NCBI GenBank assembly: GCA_965277875.1
Contig: CBDIDV010000002.1
Coordinates: 1,612,001-1,676,000, forward strand
Source: CAWFQB01 sp965277875
Lineage (GTDB): Bacteria; Armatimonadota; Chthonomonadetes; Chthonomonadales; Chthonomonadaceae
Direction of reading: 5' to 3'
Length of the DNA stretch: 64,000 nt
Shown: positions 50,895 to 60,284 of the stretch, piece by piece
How the letters are laid out: every line of letters starts with the position of its first letter
Position numbering within the stretch: position 1 is the stretch's first letter
Program-made: the position numbers and the translations under genes
The notes under the pieces: model-generated
What the model was told of the DNA's origin: nothing
Databases searched by the model: none
What the model saw: the letters and a program-made list of their open reading frames with translations, nothing else

Positions 50895-52895
50895 ATGCCA
50901 GAAGAACCCACACAAGACGCGCCGACAAACGAAGAAATCAGCCAGGACGACGGCTCGGACGAAAGCCGCGCCGACGAGATGATGCAGATGACCGAACCCA
51001 ACAGCGAGTTCGAGGCGCTGCTGGATCATCTCAAGCGCAGCCGGGGCTTCGACTTCACGGGCTACAAACGCGCCAGCCTGATGCGCCGGATCAACAAGCA
51101 GATGAGCATCGTGGGCGTGGACGCGTATGCCGACTACATGGACTATCTGGAAGCAAACCCCGACGAGATCACGCACCTGTTAGGCACGCTGCTGATCAAT
51201 GTCACCAGCTTCTTTCGCGACGCGCCCGTGTGGGACATGCTGCGTAATGACATCCTTCCGCAGATCATCGCCGCCAAAAAGGACGACGCGCCCATCCGCG
51301 CCTGGAGCGCGGGCAGCGCGAGCGGCGAAGAGGCGTTCACGCTCGCCATTCTGCTCGCCGAAATTCTGGGACAGCAAGCCTTCAACAGCCGCGTCAAGAT
51401 CTATGCCACGGACATTGACGAGGACGCCCTGAATCAGGCCCGGCAGTCCACGTTTACGCCCGCTCAGGTCGGGGAAGTGCCGGAGGCCCTGTTGCACAAG
51501 TATTTCGACCAGATCGGCGGGCGCTATGTGCTGAACAAGGAGCTGCGCCGGGCCGTGATCTTCGGGCAGCACAATCTGGTAAGCGACGTTCCCATCTCGC
51601 ATCTGGATTTGCTGTTGTGCCGCAATACCCTGATGTACTTCAACGCCGAGGTGCAGTCCAAGATTTTGGCCCGTTTCCACTTTGCGCTCAATGACAGCGG
51701 CTGTCTGGTACTGGGCAAGGCGGAAACCCTGCTTATCAACAGCCATCTGTTCGCGCCGCTGGATTTGAAGCGGCGCATCTTCGCTAAAGTCGCCGGCGGC
51801 AATGGACGGCGGCGTACTGTCCCGGTCGCGTCTGTTGAACCGGAGGACACGTCCGGCTACGCCGCAGGCGAAACAAATTTTCCTCACATCGCGTTCGACG
51901 CCGGCGCTCACGCGCAGATCGTCGTGAACGCGGGCGGCGTTCTCGTTCTGGCGAACGAGCGCGCCCGGACGCTGTTTCGGCTCACGCAGCGCGACATCGG
52001 CCACCCGTTTCAGGACATGGAACTCTCGTACCGCCCCGTGGAACTGCGCTCGTTTCTCGCCAAAGTGATGAGCGAAAGCTATCCCATCGTACTCAAGGAG
52101 ATCGTGTCGCGGGGCGACGGCGAGACCACGTTTTTCGATGTGCAGATCGTTCCCCTGATGACCGCGTCGCCCAACGCCGTGGGCGTGAGCGTGTCGTTTC
52201 TGGATGTCACGCCCTACAAGCGCCTGCAGGAGGAATTGGAAGCGTCCAACCGCGAGATCGGCACGGCCTACGAGGAAGCGCAGTCGGCAGCCGAGGAACT
52301 GGAAACCACGAACGAGGAATTGCAGGCCAGCGCCGAGGAACTGGAAACCACGAACGAAGAACTCCAATCCACCAATGAAGAGATGGAGACCATGAACGAA
52401 GAACTGCAGTCGGCCAACGAGGAACTGCAGACCATGAACGACGAGATGCGCCAGCGCAGCGAGGAATTGTCGCAGGTCAGCGGGTTTATGGAAAACGTGC
52501 TGGGCAGTCTCAGGGGCGGTATCGTGGTCACGGACGTGGATTTGCGCGTACAGACCTGGAATCGGCAGGCCGAAGACATGTGGGGTCTGCGCTACGGCGA
52601 GGCCGTGGGCCGCAACCTGCTTGGCCTGGACATCGGACTGCCCATAGAATCGCTTGCGTCCGGCCTGCGCGCCTGTCTTTCCGGCGCGTCCGACTTTGAA
52701 GAAACCGTCGTGGAGGCCATTAACCGCCGGGGCAGAAACATCCGCTGCCGCGTGTCCTGCACTCCGATGAAGGACAATGAGAGCCGCACGCGGGGCATTA
52801 TCCTTGTGATGCAGGATGCGCAATCTCCCGCTTTTGCGCGCGATCCGACCGACGCAAACGACGGCGCGGATGTCTCCATCGCAAACGAGATTTGA
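50895..52895 (+). CDS. CheR methyltransferase fused to PAS domains and a coiled coil
   Basis: 666 residues. The CheR N-domain is at ~35-110. The AdoMet-binding part at ~115-300 has RAWSAGSASGEEAFTLAILL, IYATDIDEDAL and LLLCRNTLMYF. A PAS-like domain follows at ~325-440, then a long coiled coil (~440-535) made of repeated ELETTNEELQ heptads, and a final PAS domain (~535-645, VVTDVDLRVQTWNRQAEDMWG). The fused PAS-coil-PAS is the layout of CheB/CheR hybrid signalling proteins that lack only the CheB and kinase ends. With the CheB-like protein and the kinase upstream, it suggests a three-gene signal pathway outside chemotaxis. Confidence 0.92.
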   Translation: MPEEPTQDAPTNEEISQDDGSDESRADEMMQMTEPNSEFEALLDHLKRSRGFDFTGYKRASLMRRINKQMSIVGVDAYADYMDYLEANPDEITHLLGTLLINVTSFFRDAPVWDMLRNDILPQIIAAKKDDAPIRAWSAGSASGEEAFTLAILLAEILGQQAFNSRVKIYATDIDEDALNQARQSTFTPAQVGEVPEALLHKYFDQIGGRYVLNKELRRAVIFGQHNLVSDVPISHLDLLLCRNTLMYFNAEVQSKILARFHFALNDSGCLVLGKAETLLINSHLFAPLDLKRRIFAKVAGGNGRRRTVPVASVEPEDTSGYAAGETNFPHIAFDAGAHAQIVVNAGGVLVLANERARTLFRLTQRDIGHPFQDMELSYRPVELRSFLAKVMSESYPIVLKEIVSRGDGETTFFDVQIVPLMTASPNAVGVSVSFLDVTPYKRLQEELEASNREIGTAYEEAQSAAEELETTNEELQASAEELETTNEELQSTNEEMETMNEELQSANEELQTMNDEMRQRSEELSQVSGFMENVLGSLRGGIVVTDVDLRVQTWNRQAEDMWGLRYGEAVGRNLLGLDIGLPIESLASGLRACLSGASDFEETVVEAINRRGRNIRCRVSCTPMKDNESRTRGIILVMQDAQSPAFARDPTDANDGADVSIANEI

Positions 52896-53039
52896 ATACA
52901 ACTCTGAGGCGGTATTTTCCGCCCCCCGGTGCGCTGCAAGATATTGCTTGAAACAGATCACTTGAAAAGACTGCTCGAAAGAGACTGCTCGAATCAGTTA
53001 TGCTGTGAGATATGCTAAAAGAAAGCGGTGGATGAAACC

Positions 53040-53396
53040 ATGCCCGATCTATTCGCGCGCCTGATGGTGATACAGGACGAGACCTTCGCCGCTTCGCATT
53101 ACAACACGGCTTACCATGTGCTGGCCGCCGCGCTGCACTGCGCCGATGACGAACACAACCTGCAGTATCTCCTGGACGTGAGCGCCCTTGCCGCGCAGCA
53201 GCTGCAATGGATTGACCAGTACGCGCCGGGCTATGAACATTCCACGGCCTGCGCCGCGACGCGGGGCCACGCCAGCATCTATTCCATGCTTGGCAAGCAG
53301 GCGCAGGCCAAAATCGTCATGCTCAAGCACCAGCAGCGCAAAGCCGCGCCCGTCGTCCACTTCTGGCCCGCCGACAACGCCCCCTACAAGCCTTGA
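53040..53396 (+). CDS. Small protein of unknown function
   Basis: 118 residues from the ATG at 53040, which has GGTGGA 7 nt upstream (an ATG at 53028 is alternative). It is mostly alpha-helical in composition: YNTAYHVLAAALHCADDEHN and LQYLLDVSALAAQQLQWIDQ look like paired helices. Scattered His, Cys and Asp (HCADDEH) could bind metal, but no known motif fits. It follows the CheR-PAS gene by ~145 bp on the same strand, and DUF1501 is 140 bp downstream. The function is unknown. Confidence 0.7.
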   Translation: MPDLFARLMVIQDETFAASHYNTAYHVLAAALHCADDEHNLQYLLDVSALAAQQLQWIDQYAPGYEHSTACAATRGHASIYSMLGKQAQAKIVMLKHQQRKAAPVVHFWPADNAPYKP

Positions 53397-53535
53397 ATGC
53401 TTTAAGGGCGTTGGCAAGGCTGAACCTGACACCTGATTTCTCTGCAACAAAAGCGGCTATGCCCCGTCTAACCGGGGCATAGCCGCGCCAATGTGTACGT
53501 ATGGAGCGGCACGATGCTTTGTTCCGGAGACTTTC

Positions 53536-55026
53536 ATGCCCGACCGTCAGGATTCGTCCATAGCCCGCGCGCCGCATTTTCGCCCTGCATTGTCACGCCG
53601 CGAATTTCTAACCAGAGCGGGAACCGGGTTCGGCAGCCTTGCTCTCTCGTTTATGCTTGCCCAGGAGGCGATGGCCGACGCGCATACGGGCGTGAAAAAG
53701 TCCGCTTTTCCCAACCCGCTCGCGCCTAAAGCGCCCATGTTTCCGGGCAGGGCCAAAAGCGTGATCTTCCTGTTCATGTACGGCGGGCCGTCGCACGTAG
53801 ACACGTTCGACCCTAAACCCGGCCTGACCAAATATCACGGCAAGGGCATGGACACGGCGCTGCACAACGTCGGCGACGTGAAAACGTTCGGCGGTGACAG
53901 CCATGCCCCCCTGATGCAAAGCCCTTACGGCTTCAAAAAGTACGGCAAAAGCGGTATCGAGGTGTCCGATCTGTTTCCGCATGTCGGCGGCTGCGTGGAC
54001 GACATCTGCTTTATCCGCTCGCTGTACGGCGACAGCAACAATCACGCCCCCGCTCTGTTCGAGATGAATACGGGTTCCATTTTGCAGGGCTATCCCAGCG
54101 TCGGCTCGTGGGTCACGTATGGCCTGGGCAGCCAGAACCAGAATCTGCCGGGCTTCGTTGTGATGACGGATCATCGCGGCGGGCCGATAGGCGGCGCTCC
54201 CAACTGGTCGAGCGGCTTCATGCCCGCCACGTATCAGGGAACCGTGTTTCGCGCGTCCGGTACGCCGATCCTCGACCTGTCCCCCGGCGCGGGCGTCAGT
54301 GTCGAAGAGCAGCGGGCGAGTTTGGATTTGCTGGGCAAACTCAACGACGAACACATGCGCGCCAATCCCGGCGACAGCGACCTGGAAGCGCGTATCGCCG
54401 CCTACGAACTCGGCTACCGAATGCAGGCCCACGCCCCGGAAGTCGTGGACATCAGCAAAGAAACCGAGGAAACCAAAACCCTGTACGGCCTGGACAACGA
54501 GCGCACGGAGAAATTTGGGCGCAAGTGCCTGATGGCGCGGCGGCTTGTGGAGCGGGGCGTCCGCTTCGTGCAGATATACAGCGGCGGCGGACATGGCGAC
54601 GACACGTGGGACGCGCACGGTGACATTGTCGGCAATCATGGCAAGCACGCGGGCGACACCGACAAGCCTATCGCGGGCCTGCTGATGGACTTGAAGCGGC
54701 GCGGACTGTTGGACAGTACGCTTGTCGTATGGGGCGGCGAGTTCGGGCGAATGCCGATCTCGCAGGGCGGCAAGGGCCGCGACCACAACCCCGGCGTACA
54801 AACCGTGTGGATGGCGGGCGGCGGCGTCAAGGGCGGCACGGTCGTGGGCAGCAGCGACGAGGTCGGCTACAAGACCGGCGACGATCCCTACCACATCCGC
54901 GACCTCCACGCCACCATCCTGCACACGATGGGACTGAACGATCTGGCCCTTACCTACCTCTACAATGGCCGCTACCAGCGCCTGACCACGAACGGCGGAC
55001 AGATAATCAAAAAGGCGTTGACATAG
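53536..55026 (+). CDS. DUF1501 secreted protein with Tat signal
   Basis: 496 residues from the ATG at 53536 (GGAG 8 nt upstream). The twin-arginine signal SRREFLTRAGTGFGSLALS covers ~20-45. The DUF1501 body includes VIFLFMYGGPSHVDTFDPKP, EVSDLFPHVGGCVDDICFIR, GGGHGDDTWDAHGDI and VVWGGEFGRMP, the alkaline-phosphatase-like (sulfatase/phosphatase superfamily) metal-site pattern. Exported folded by Tat, it is often paired with DUF1800 or DUF1549 proteins; no such partner is here. The activity is not established for the family. Confidence 0.93.
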   Translation: MPDRQDSSIARAPHFRPALSRREFLTRAGTGFGSLALSFMLAQEAMADAHTGVKKSAFPNPLAPKAPMFPGRAKSVIFLFMYGGPSHVDTFDPKPGLTKYHGKGMDTALHNVGDVKTFGGDSHAPLMQSPYGFKKYGKSGIEVSDLFPHVGGCVDDICFIRSLYGDSNNHAPALFEMNTGSILQGYPSVGSWVTYGLGSQNQNLPGFVVMTDHRGGPIGGAPNWSSGFMPATYQGTVFRASGTPILDLSPGAGVSVEEQRASLDLLGKLNDEHMRANPGDSDLEARIAAYELGYRMQAHAPEVVDISKETEETKTLYGLDNERTEKFGRKCLMARRLVERGVRFVQIYSGGGHGDDTWDAHGDIVGNHGKHAGDTDKPIAGLLMDLKRRGLLDSTLVVWGGEFGRMPISQGGKGRDHNPGVQTVWMAGGGVKGGTVVGSSDEVGYKTGDDPYHIRDLHATILHTMGLNDLALTYLYNGRYQRLTTNGGQIIKKALT

Positions 55027-55036
55027 TTTATTTGTC

Positions 55037-56869
55037 TTACCCTCTTGACATCGTGGCGATCAGGTCAGCGTACTTCTGGGCGACGAACTTGCGCTTGACT
55101 TTGAGCGTGGGCGTGAATTCGCCGCCGTCTATGCTGAACGGGTGGCCGACCAGTTTGAACTTTTTGATCTTTTCGAAATCGGCCAGGTCTCTGGTGTTGG
55201 CGTCTATTTCAGCTTTGTAGAGTTTCAGCACGTCGGCGTTCGTCAGCAGGGCTTCGATGTTTTCGGTGTCAATGCCTTTTTCTTTGGCCCAGGCTATGAG
55301 ATGGGCGGGCCGGCCCCGCATATCGAAATCCGGCAGTATCAGGGCCGAGACCGTAGACGCCTTATCGCCGAACAGCACGGCCTCGCCGATGTACGAACTG
55401 CGCTTGAGAAGGGCCTCAATCGGCTGCGGCGCGACTTTTTTGCCGTTCGTCAACACCAGCAGGTCTTTTTTGCGATCCGTAATTGTCAGATAGCCGCGCG
55501 GAGACAGTTCCCCGATGTCGCCCGTGTGGAACCACCCTTCGGCATCAATGGCCTCTGCGGTCGCTTCCGGCTTGTTGTAATAACCGAGCATCTGCCCCTG
55601 CCCCCGCATCAGGATCTCGCCGTCGTCCGCGATTTTCACTTCGGTCTTGGGCGTGAGCGGGCCGACCGTGCCGATGCGCTCGCTGTTGGCGTGGTTGATG
55701 GCGATGATGTTGGTCTCGGACAGGCCGTAACCCTCCAGGATATGAATGCCGATCCCCAGAAAGAACTCGGCGATAGGGGCGTTCAGGGGCGCTCCGCCCG
55801 ACACGCTGTTCCTCAATCGTCCGCCCGTCACTTTTTCGCGCAGCTTGGACAGCACCAGTTTGTCGGCAAGCGCGTGCTGTATGGCGAGCAGCGGCCCCAA
55901 CCCGCGCCCCGCCGACCTGCGCCGCGCCGCCTCGATGCCCACGCCCAATCCCCACTCTACGATCTTGCGCTCTTTTTCCGGCTGCTTGGCGATTGCCTCG
56001 CGCGCCTTATCGTGCATGTTCTCCCAGATGCGCGGAACCATCAGCATGGCGGTCGGGCGCACGGTCGTAATGATTTCTTCGCTCAGGGCCATCAGGCCCA
56101 GCGAGTACACGATGCACGAGCCGTAGCGCAGGGGCAGATACTGCCCGCCAACGCGTTCCGTGATGTGGCTCAGGGGCAGGAATGACAGGTACACATCTTC
56201 GGGGCCGAGATCGGCGATGCCGCCGCTGACCACGTTATCCGGCGTTTGCAGCACATTGCTGTGCGAAAGCATCGCGCCCTTGGGATCGCCCGTCGTGCCG
56301 GACGTATAAATCAGCGTCGCGAGATCGTTTGCGCCTACGGCATTAGAAAGCGCAGCCAGATCGGACGGTTCGCGGCCTTTGTCCTCGCCCATTTTGTAAA
56401 TGCTGTCAAACGCCAGCGCGCCCTCGGCTTCCAGTTCTTCGGGCTTGCCGTCCATAGAAATGATGTTTTCTAATGTGGGCGTGTCGGCCTGCGTACTCTT
56501 TATTTTGGCGCGCTGCTTGGCGTCCGAAACCAGGATGGCCCGCGCTCCGCTGTCTTTCACATAGTAGGCCACCTGCGAGGCGGGCAGCGTACCATAGATA
56601 GGCACGGTGACGACACCCAGATATTGCGAGGCCAGATCCGTAATCGTCCACTCAACGCGGTTTTCATGCGAGATCAGGGCGATGCGGTCGCCTTTTTGCA
56701 GACCGAGCGCGTCCAGTCCGCGCGCAAACGCGCGTACTTTAGTGTCAAGTTCGCGGTATGTCCAGTAGGTGTAGGGTTCGCTTTTGGCACTGTGGAAGCC
56801 CACGGCGGGGCGCTCGCCGTGCGCCTGCACGGTCTCTTCAAACATGCGGTAAAGGGTGCGCTCTGCCAT
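55037..56869 (-). CDS. Long-chain acyl-CoA synthetase (AMP-forming)
   Basis: 610 residues from the ATG at 56869 (AGGAG 8 nt upstream). The adenylate-forming motif LIYTSGTTGDPKGAMLSH (~190-207) is intact. GYGLSETN (A4/A5), GWFHTGDIGELSPRGYLTITDRKKDLLVL (A7/A8 hinge) and a C-terminal segment with NGKKVAPQPIEALL (catalytic Lys region) follow. It activates long-chain fatty acids to acyl-CoA through acyl-AMP, at the cytosolic face of the membrane. It converges with the DUF1501 gene, 10 bp away. A long-chain specificity is inferred from overall length and the linker, not proven. Confidence 0.93.
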   Translation of the reverse strand: MAERTLYRMFEETVQAHGERPAVGFHSAKSEPYTYWTYRELDTKVRAFARGLDALGLQKGDRIALISHENRVEWTITDLASQYLGVVTVPIYGTLPASQVAYYVKDSGARAILVSDAKQRAKIKSTQADTPTLENIISMDGKPEELEAEGALAFDSIYKMGEDKGREPSDLAALSNAVGANDLATLIYTSGTTGDPKGAMLSHSNVLQTPDNVVSGGIADLGPEDVYLSFLPLSHITERVGGQYLPLRYGSCIVYSLGLMALSEEIITTVRPTAMLMVPRIWENMHDKAREAIAKQPEKERKIVEWGLGVGIEAARRRSAGRGLGPLLAIQHALADKLVLSKLREKVTGGRLRNSVSGGAPLNAPIAEFFLGIGIHILEGYGLSETNIIAINHANSERIGTVGPLTPKTEVKIADDGEILMRGQGQMLGYYNKPEATAEAIDAEGWFHTGDIGELSPRGYLTITDRKKDLLVLTNGKKVAPQPIEALLKRSSYIGEAVLFGDKASTVSALILPDFDMRGRPAHLIAWAKEKGIDTENIEALLTNADVLKLYKAEIDANTRDLADFEKIKKFKLVGHPFSIDGGEFTPTLKVKRKFVAQKYADLIATMSRG

Positions 56870-57253
56870 TGCTGATCTCCTGCGCGCGTTTTCAAGTACC
56901 TGCGGTGAGTACCGAACGCGGCGCGGCAAAGTATGGTTTCAAGCCCGACTCGTAAGCTGGCCTGTATTTCTGTTTGTGGGAATAGTGTAGCACGAGCGGG
57001 GGCGGAGGAACAGGGCCGAAAGACCCAGTCTGCGGCATTTTGCCGCCCGCACACTCCGGGCGACAATCACAATACCATCAAAGGCGCTTAATGTCAGGCT
57101 GTCAGATACCCGATGCGACTTAATCACTCACCTTACGCTGGCGACCACTTCCATGAGAGGTATTCGTCCGCAGGACAACTGGCCGCAGGCCCGCGTATCC
57201 GGTATTTTATATACCGGGAACAAACCGCCAACTGTTCGCCTGCGTAACGCGGT
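56870..57253. other. Spacer between acyl-CoA synthetase and kinase genes
   Basis: 384 bp with no supported gene. It must hold the acyl-CoA synthetase promoter near its left side. A small stem (57199-57205 CCGGTAT with 57211-57217) lies 37 nt after the kinase stop and may end that transcript, without a U-run. Confidence 0.45.
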
Positions 57254-59101
57254 TCAATTACCAACGCGGCCGGGAGAGATTACGCTGTGCGGTGTACCGG
57301 AACCGCCGCCCTGGCCCGATGTGGCAGGCTGTGCCGGGACGCTCGCGCCGCCGTATACCGAGGGCGGCAGTTCCATCATGCTTGTCTTGTGGATGGGGGC
57401 GGCGACGCCTTCCTGAAACAGCATAGCCTGACAGGTATAAGGCGTGGGCCGGCCTGCATTCACAAGCAGGCGCGCGGGCAGGCTCAGGGTTTCCAGAACC
57501 GCCTGCTCGTCCGAAGCGATGGTCAGGGTTTTGTAGGTACACAGATATTTTTGGGCGTTGACATACGCGCCATTCGCGGCGTCTGAGGACTCCAGGGGCT
57601 GGCCTTTGGCGTCGAAAAAGTAGACGGCCAGTTGCAGGCGCGTGTTGGCCTGTCCCTGAATGGTTCCCGATACGGCAATCGGCAGCATGTCATTCGCGGC
57701 GGGCAGCAGCGCGGTCTGAAGACGAATGTTCCCGTTCGGCAGGGTCGCGGACGGCGTGGCGGGCATGGCAGGGTTGCCCGGCCCCGGCGAGGCTGTCACA
57801 GGCGTGGAAACAGTGGCGTCCGGGGCAGTGGTGTTCGGCGTTCCAACAGTTGGATTGCTGACGCTGTCGTCACCCCCTGGCATGTTGTCTACGGACAGGG
57901 GCGGCTTGATGATGGTACTGGACGGCGCGTTAGAATTCGCGCGCCCATTCAGCATGGCGACGGCTACGCCGCCGCCGATCACAGCCAGCAGCAAAGGAAC
58001 CAGATACACGGCGGGAGAACGACGCTCCAAACGCGGACCGGGCGAAGTCTGAGATGCCCCAGCGGGCCGCGACGGCGTACTTCGCGTCGTGGCCTGCGAA
58101 GCCGACACTACACGAACGCCCGGACGCTCCGGCGTTTCTGCGGCGCGTTTTTCCTCGCCCATTCGCCCGACTGGCAGGGGGGGATCGTGCCGGGGCGTCT
58201 GCGCGTTCGGGAGGGCGAGCGCGGGCGTGTTGGCAAGCAGAGACGCCTGCTTCGCCGCAGCCTCGACCCTGACGGACGCGATCTCGTCACGCGCGGCCAT
58301 CAGGCGCACGGCTACAACGCTGATACTTGCGGGACGCGCATCGGGGTCCAGGGCGAGACACATTTCCAGCAGGTGCGACAGCGACTGAGGAACCTGTGGG
58401 TTAAAGGTATGCGCGGGCGGAAACTTGAACGGCTGCAAAGCCGGGTCGCGGGCGGTCAGCAGATGGTGCATGGTCGCGCCGAACGCGTACACGTCCGAGC
58501 GGGGATCGGTCTGCCCTCGCCCGAATTGTTCGGGCGGCGAATAGCCCACGCTGCCCAGCAGCGACGTATCTTTGGACGCCCCCGGCTGAAAATGCCGCGC
58601 GATGCCGAAATCAATCAGTTTGATGTTGCTGCTGGGCAACACCATGACATTGGACGGCTTCAGGTCGCGGAAGATGATGGCCGGTTCCTGGCTGTGCAGG
58701 TACGCCAGCACATCCGTGATTTGCAGTCCCCAATCCACGCACTGCATCACGTCCAGGGGGTTTGCGCCAGCCGCGTTCATGCGCGCGTCCAGCGTCACGC
58801 CCTCGATATACTCCATGACCAGGTAAAAACAGTCGTTTTCGATGAATGCGTCCGTCACTTTGGGCAGGTTCGGATGGTTGAGATGCACCAGGAACCGCGC
58901 CTCATGCTCGCACTGATCCAGTTCTTCGCGCCGCTGCGACCCGTCGGCGTTCAGGCCCCGAATCTCTTTGATGGCGACAATGGAATGCAGGCGGGTATGC
59001 TCCGCTTTATATACGGTCCCCATGCCGCCCTGCCCCAGCGCGTGCAGAATATGATAACGCTCGTTGAGGAGTGTCCCCGGTTCCAGCGATGCCGACGCCA
59101 T
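57254..59101 (-). CDS. Eukaryotic-type Ser/Thr protein kinase (PknB-like) with membrane anchor
   Basis: 615 residues from the ATG at 59101. The kinase domain is at ~15-275: P-loop GQGGMGTV, Lys45 in VAIKEIRG, catalytic loop IIFRDLKPSNVM (FRD where HRD is usual), LIDFGIARHF, and SVGYSPPEQFGRGQTDPRSD. A polar linker with Pro/Arg/Ser is followed by one membrane helix (PAVYLVPLLLAVIGGGVAVA, ~385-405). The ~210-residue external part has a Thr/Pro-rich stretch, then a beta-rich domain without PASTA repeats. It probably senses an outside signal and phosphorylates cytosolic proteins. No phosphatase gene is adjacent. Confidence 0.92.
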   Translation of the reverse strand: MASASLEPGTLLNERYHILHALGQGGMGTVYKAEHTRLHSIVAIKEIRGLNADGSQRREELDQCEHEARFLVHLNHPNLPKVTDAFIENDCFYLVMEYIEGVTLDARMNAAGANPLDVMQCVDWGLQITDVLAYLHSQEPAIIFRDLKPSNVMVLPSSNIKLIDFGIARHFQPGASKDTSLLGSVGYSPPEQFGRGQTDPRSDVYAFGATMHHLLTARDPALQPFKFPPAHTFNPQVPQSLSHLLEMCLALDPDARPASISVVAVRLMAARDEIASVRVEAAAKQASLLANTPALALPNAQTPRHDPPLPVGRMGEEKRAAETPERPGVRVVSASQATTRSTPSRPAGASQTSPGPRLERRSPAVYLVPLLLAVIGGGVAVAMLNGRANSNAPSSTIIKPPLSVDNMPGGDDSVSNPTVGTPNTTAPDATVSTPVTASPGPGNPAMPATPSATLPNGNIRLQTALLPAANDMLPIAVSGTIQGQANTRLQLAVYFFDAKGQPLESSDAANGAYVNAQKYLCTYKTLTIASDEQAVLETLSLPARLLVNAGRPTPYTCQAMLFQEGVAAPIHKTSMMELPPSVYGGASVPAQPATSGQGGGSGTPHSVISPGRVGN

Positions 59102-59498
59102 ACGTGATGCCAACCCTTCAGCCCGAATAAACTTGTACAAGCTTACGTAAATACTTTTGGCAGACGGTTCCCGCGCCGTGTACAGCGTCTTTGTGGGCGC
59201 ACAACGTCTTCGTAAAGCCTAGACCGCGCCATTTCGCCTACGCGCGCACCGCTTTTGCCTCCCGCCGGTTAGAACCTATACTGTAACATATTTTCACAAT
59301 TTTGGATAGAGGCGGGCAGCCACAGTGAACAAACGCCGCGAACTTGCGTCAACGAACACGAAATTACGTTCTCCCAACATTTTTATGTGGCCTACGCGCG
59401 CATGTTTTACTATCACGTTATAACTTGTAAAGCGGTCAGCATAAATCAGGGAAACACACCCTATTTCGGGCCAACGACGGAGCAAACGGAGCAGCATT
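59102..59498. other. Divergent promoter region between kinase and Spy-like genes
   Basis: 397 bp without a supported gene. The right half is AT-rich (59285-59440) and should carry promoters for both divergent genes, but no near-consensus -35/-10 pair with correct spacing stands out. GGAG 8 nt before 59499 is the ribosome site of the downstream gene. Confidence 0.45.
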
Positions 59499-60059
59499 AT
59501 GAATACGACAAGAATCGGCGTGGCGGGGCTGGCGCTCGGCCTGCTGGCGGTATGGGCGGGCGGCGCGCAGGCGCAGACCGGGCGGCGCGCGGCGATGCGG
59601 CAGGGACGTATGGCACAGGCCGCGCAGCAGAGTAAAGGCAGCGGTTTGCTGCAGCAGCTCAACCTGACGTCCGCGCAAAAGCAGCAGATCGCGGGCATCG
59701 AAATGGCCGATAAGGCGCAGATGAAATCCATCAAGATGAACACAGCCCTGTCCCCCGCCGACAAGGCCACGCAGGAAAAGGCCGCGCGTAAAGCGGGCCG
59801 CGAAAAAATCCTTGCCGTGCTGACCCCGGATCAAAAGGCGCAGCTCAAGCAGCTTGTCGCGCAGCGACGCCGGCAGAAGGGGCAGGCGGCAGCCGGAACC
59901 GTATCGGGAACGTCTGCCGTCCCTGCGACCGGCACGGCTCCCGCAGCAGGTACGCCCACCACGACACCGACCGGCGCAAAAACCGGCACACCCTCGACCG
60001 GCACCGGAAAAGGCGCATCTGCGGACGATGAGTTAGGCGACCTGGAAGATCTGGCGTAA
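59499..60059 (+). CDS. Spy/CpxP-like periplasmic LTxxQ protein
   Basis: 186 residues. The signal peptide is ~1-26 (GVAGLALGLLAVWAGGAQAQ). A helical core follows with two LTxxQ motifs, LNLTSAQKQQIAGIE (~54) and LAVLTPDQKAQLKQL (~105), which is the hallmark of Spy/CpxP chaperone-like proteins. The C-terminal ~65 residues are a Thr/Pro/Gly/Ala low-complexity tail ending in an acidic DDELGDLEDLA. It is probably a periplasmic stress protein or a chaperone with an extended tail. It is monocistronic and diverges from the kinase gene. Confidence 0.82.
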   Translation: MNTTRIGVAGLALGLLAVWAGGAQAQTGRRAAMRQGRMAQAAQQSKGSGLLQQLNLTSAQKQQIAGIEMADKAQMKSIKMNTALSPADKATQEKAARKAGREKILAVLTPDQKAQLKQLVAQRRRQKGQAAAGTVSGTSAVPATGTAPAAGTPTTTPTGAKTGTPSTGTGKGASADDELGDLEDLA

Positions 60060-60074
60060 GTCCCCGCGAAGCCG

Positions 60075-60102
60075 CTTCAAACCGCGATCTTCAAACCGCG
60101 AT
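60075..60102. repeat. Tandem duplication of a 14-nt unit
   Basis: CTTCAAACCGCGAT occurs twice without a gap (60075-60088, 60089-60102), just past the Spy-like gene. It is a small slippage-type duplication. Confidence 0.8.
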
Positions 60103-60144
60103 TGCGATACGACACGCGCAAGGCCCCGCATCGATTTACGACAG

Positions 60145-60185
60145 AGAGCGGCAGAACATAACCGGAAATTATGTTCTGCCGCTCT
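60145..60185. terminator. 17-bp stem-loop between convergent genes
   Basis: Arms at 60145-60161 (AGAGCGGCAGAACATAA) and 60169-60185 are exact complements around a 7-nt loop. It lies between the Spy-like and apiosidase-like stops, so it probably serves both. No long U-tract is seen. Confidence 0.65.
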
Positions 60186-60284
60186 GCTTTACAGACCACT
60201 TTCGCAAACCTGTTTATATCGTTTTTGTACCGTTCGCGTTCTGCTTCGGCTGTTTCCCCGCTCCGGCCCTGCTTCGCTCCTGTC

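Noticed and set aside
52240..52470. Tandem DNA repeat
   Set aside because: The periodic sequence encodes the ELETTNEELQ heptads of a coiled coil in the CheR-PAS protein, so the repetition is at the protein level.
53608..54924. 438-codon open frame opposite the DUF1501 gene
   Set aside because: Antisense shadow; the plus-strand protein has a Tat signal and family motifs along its entire length.
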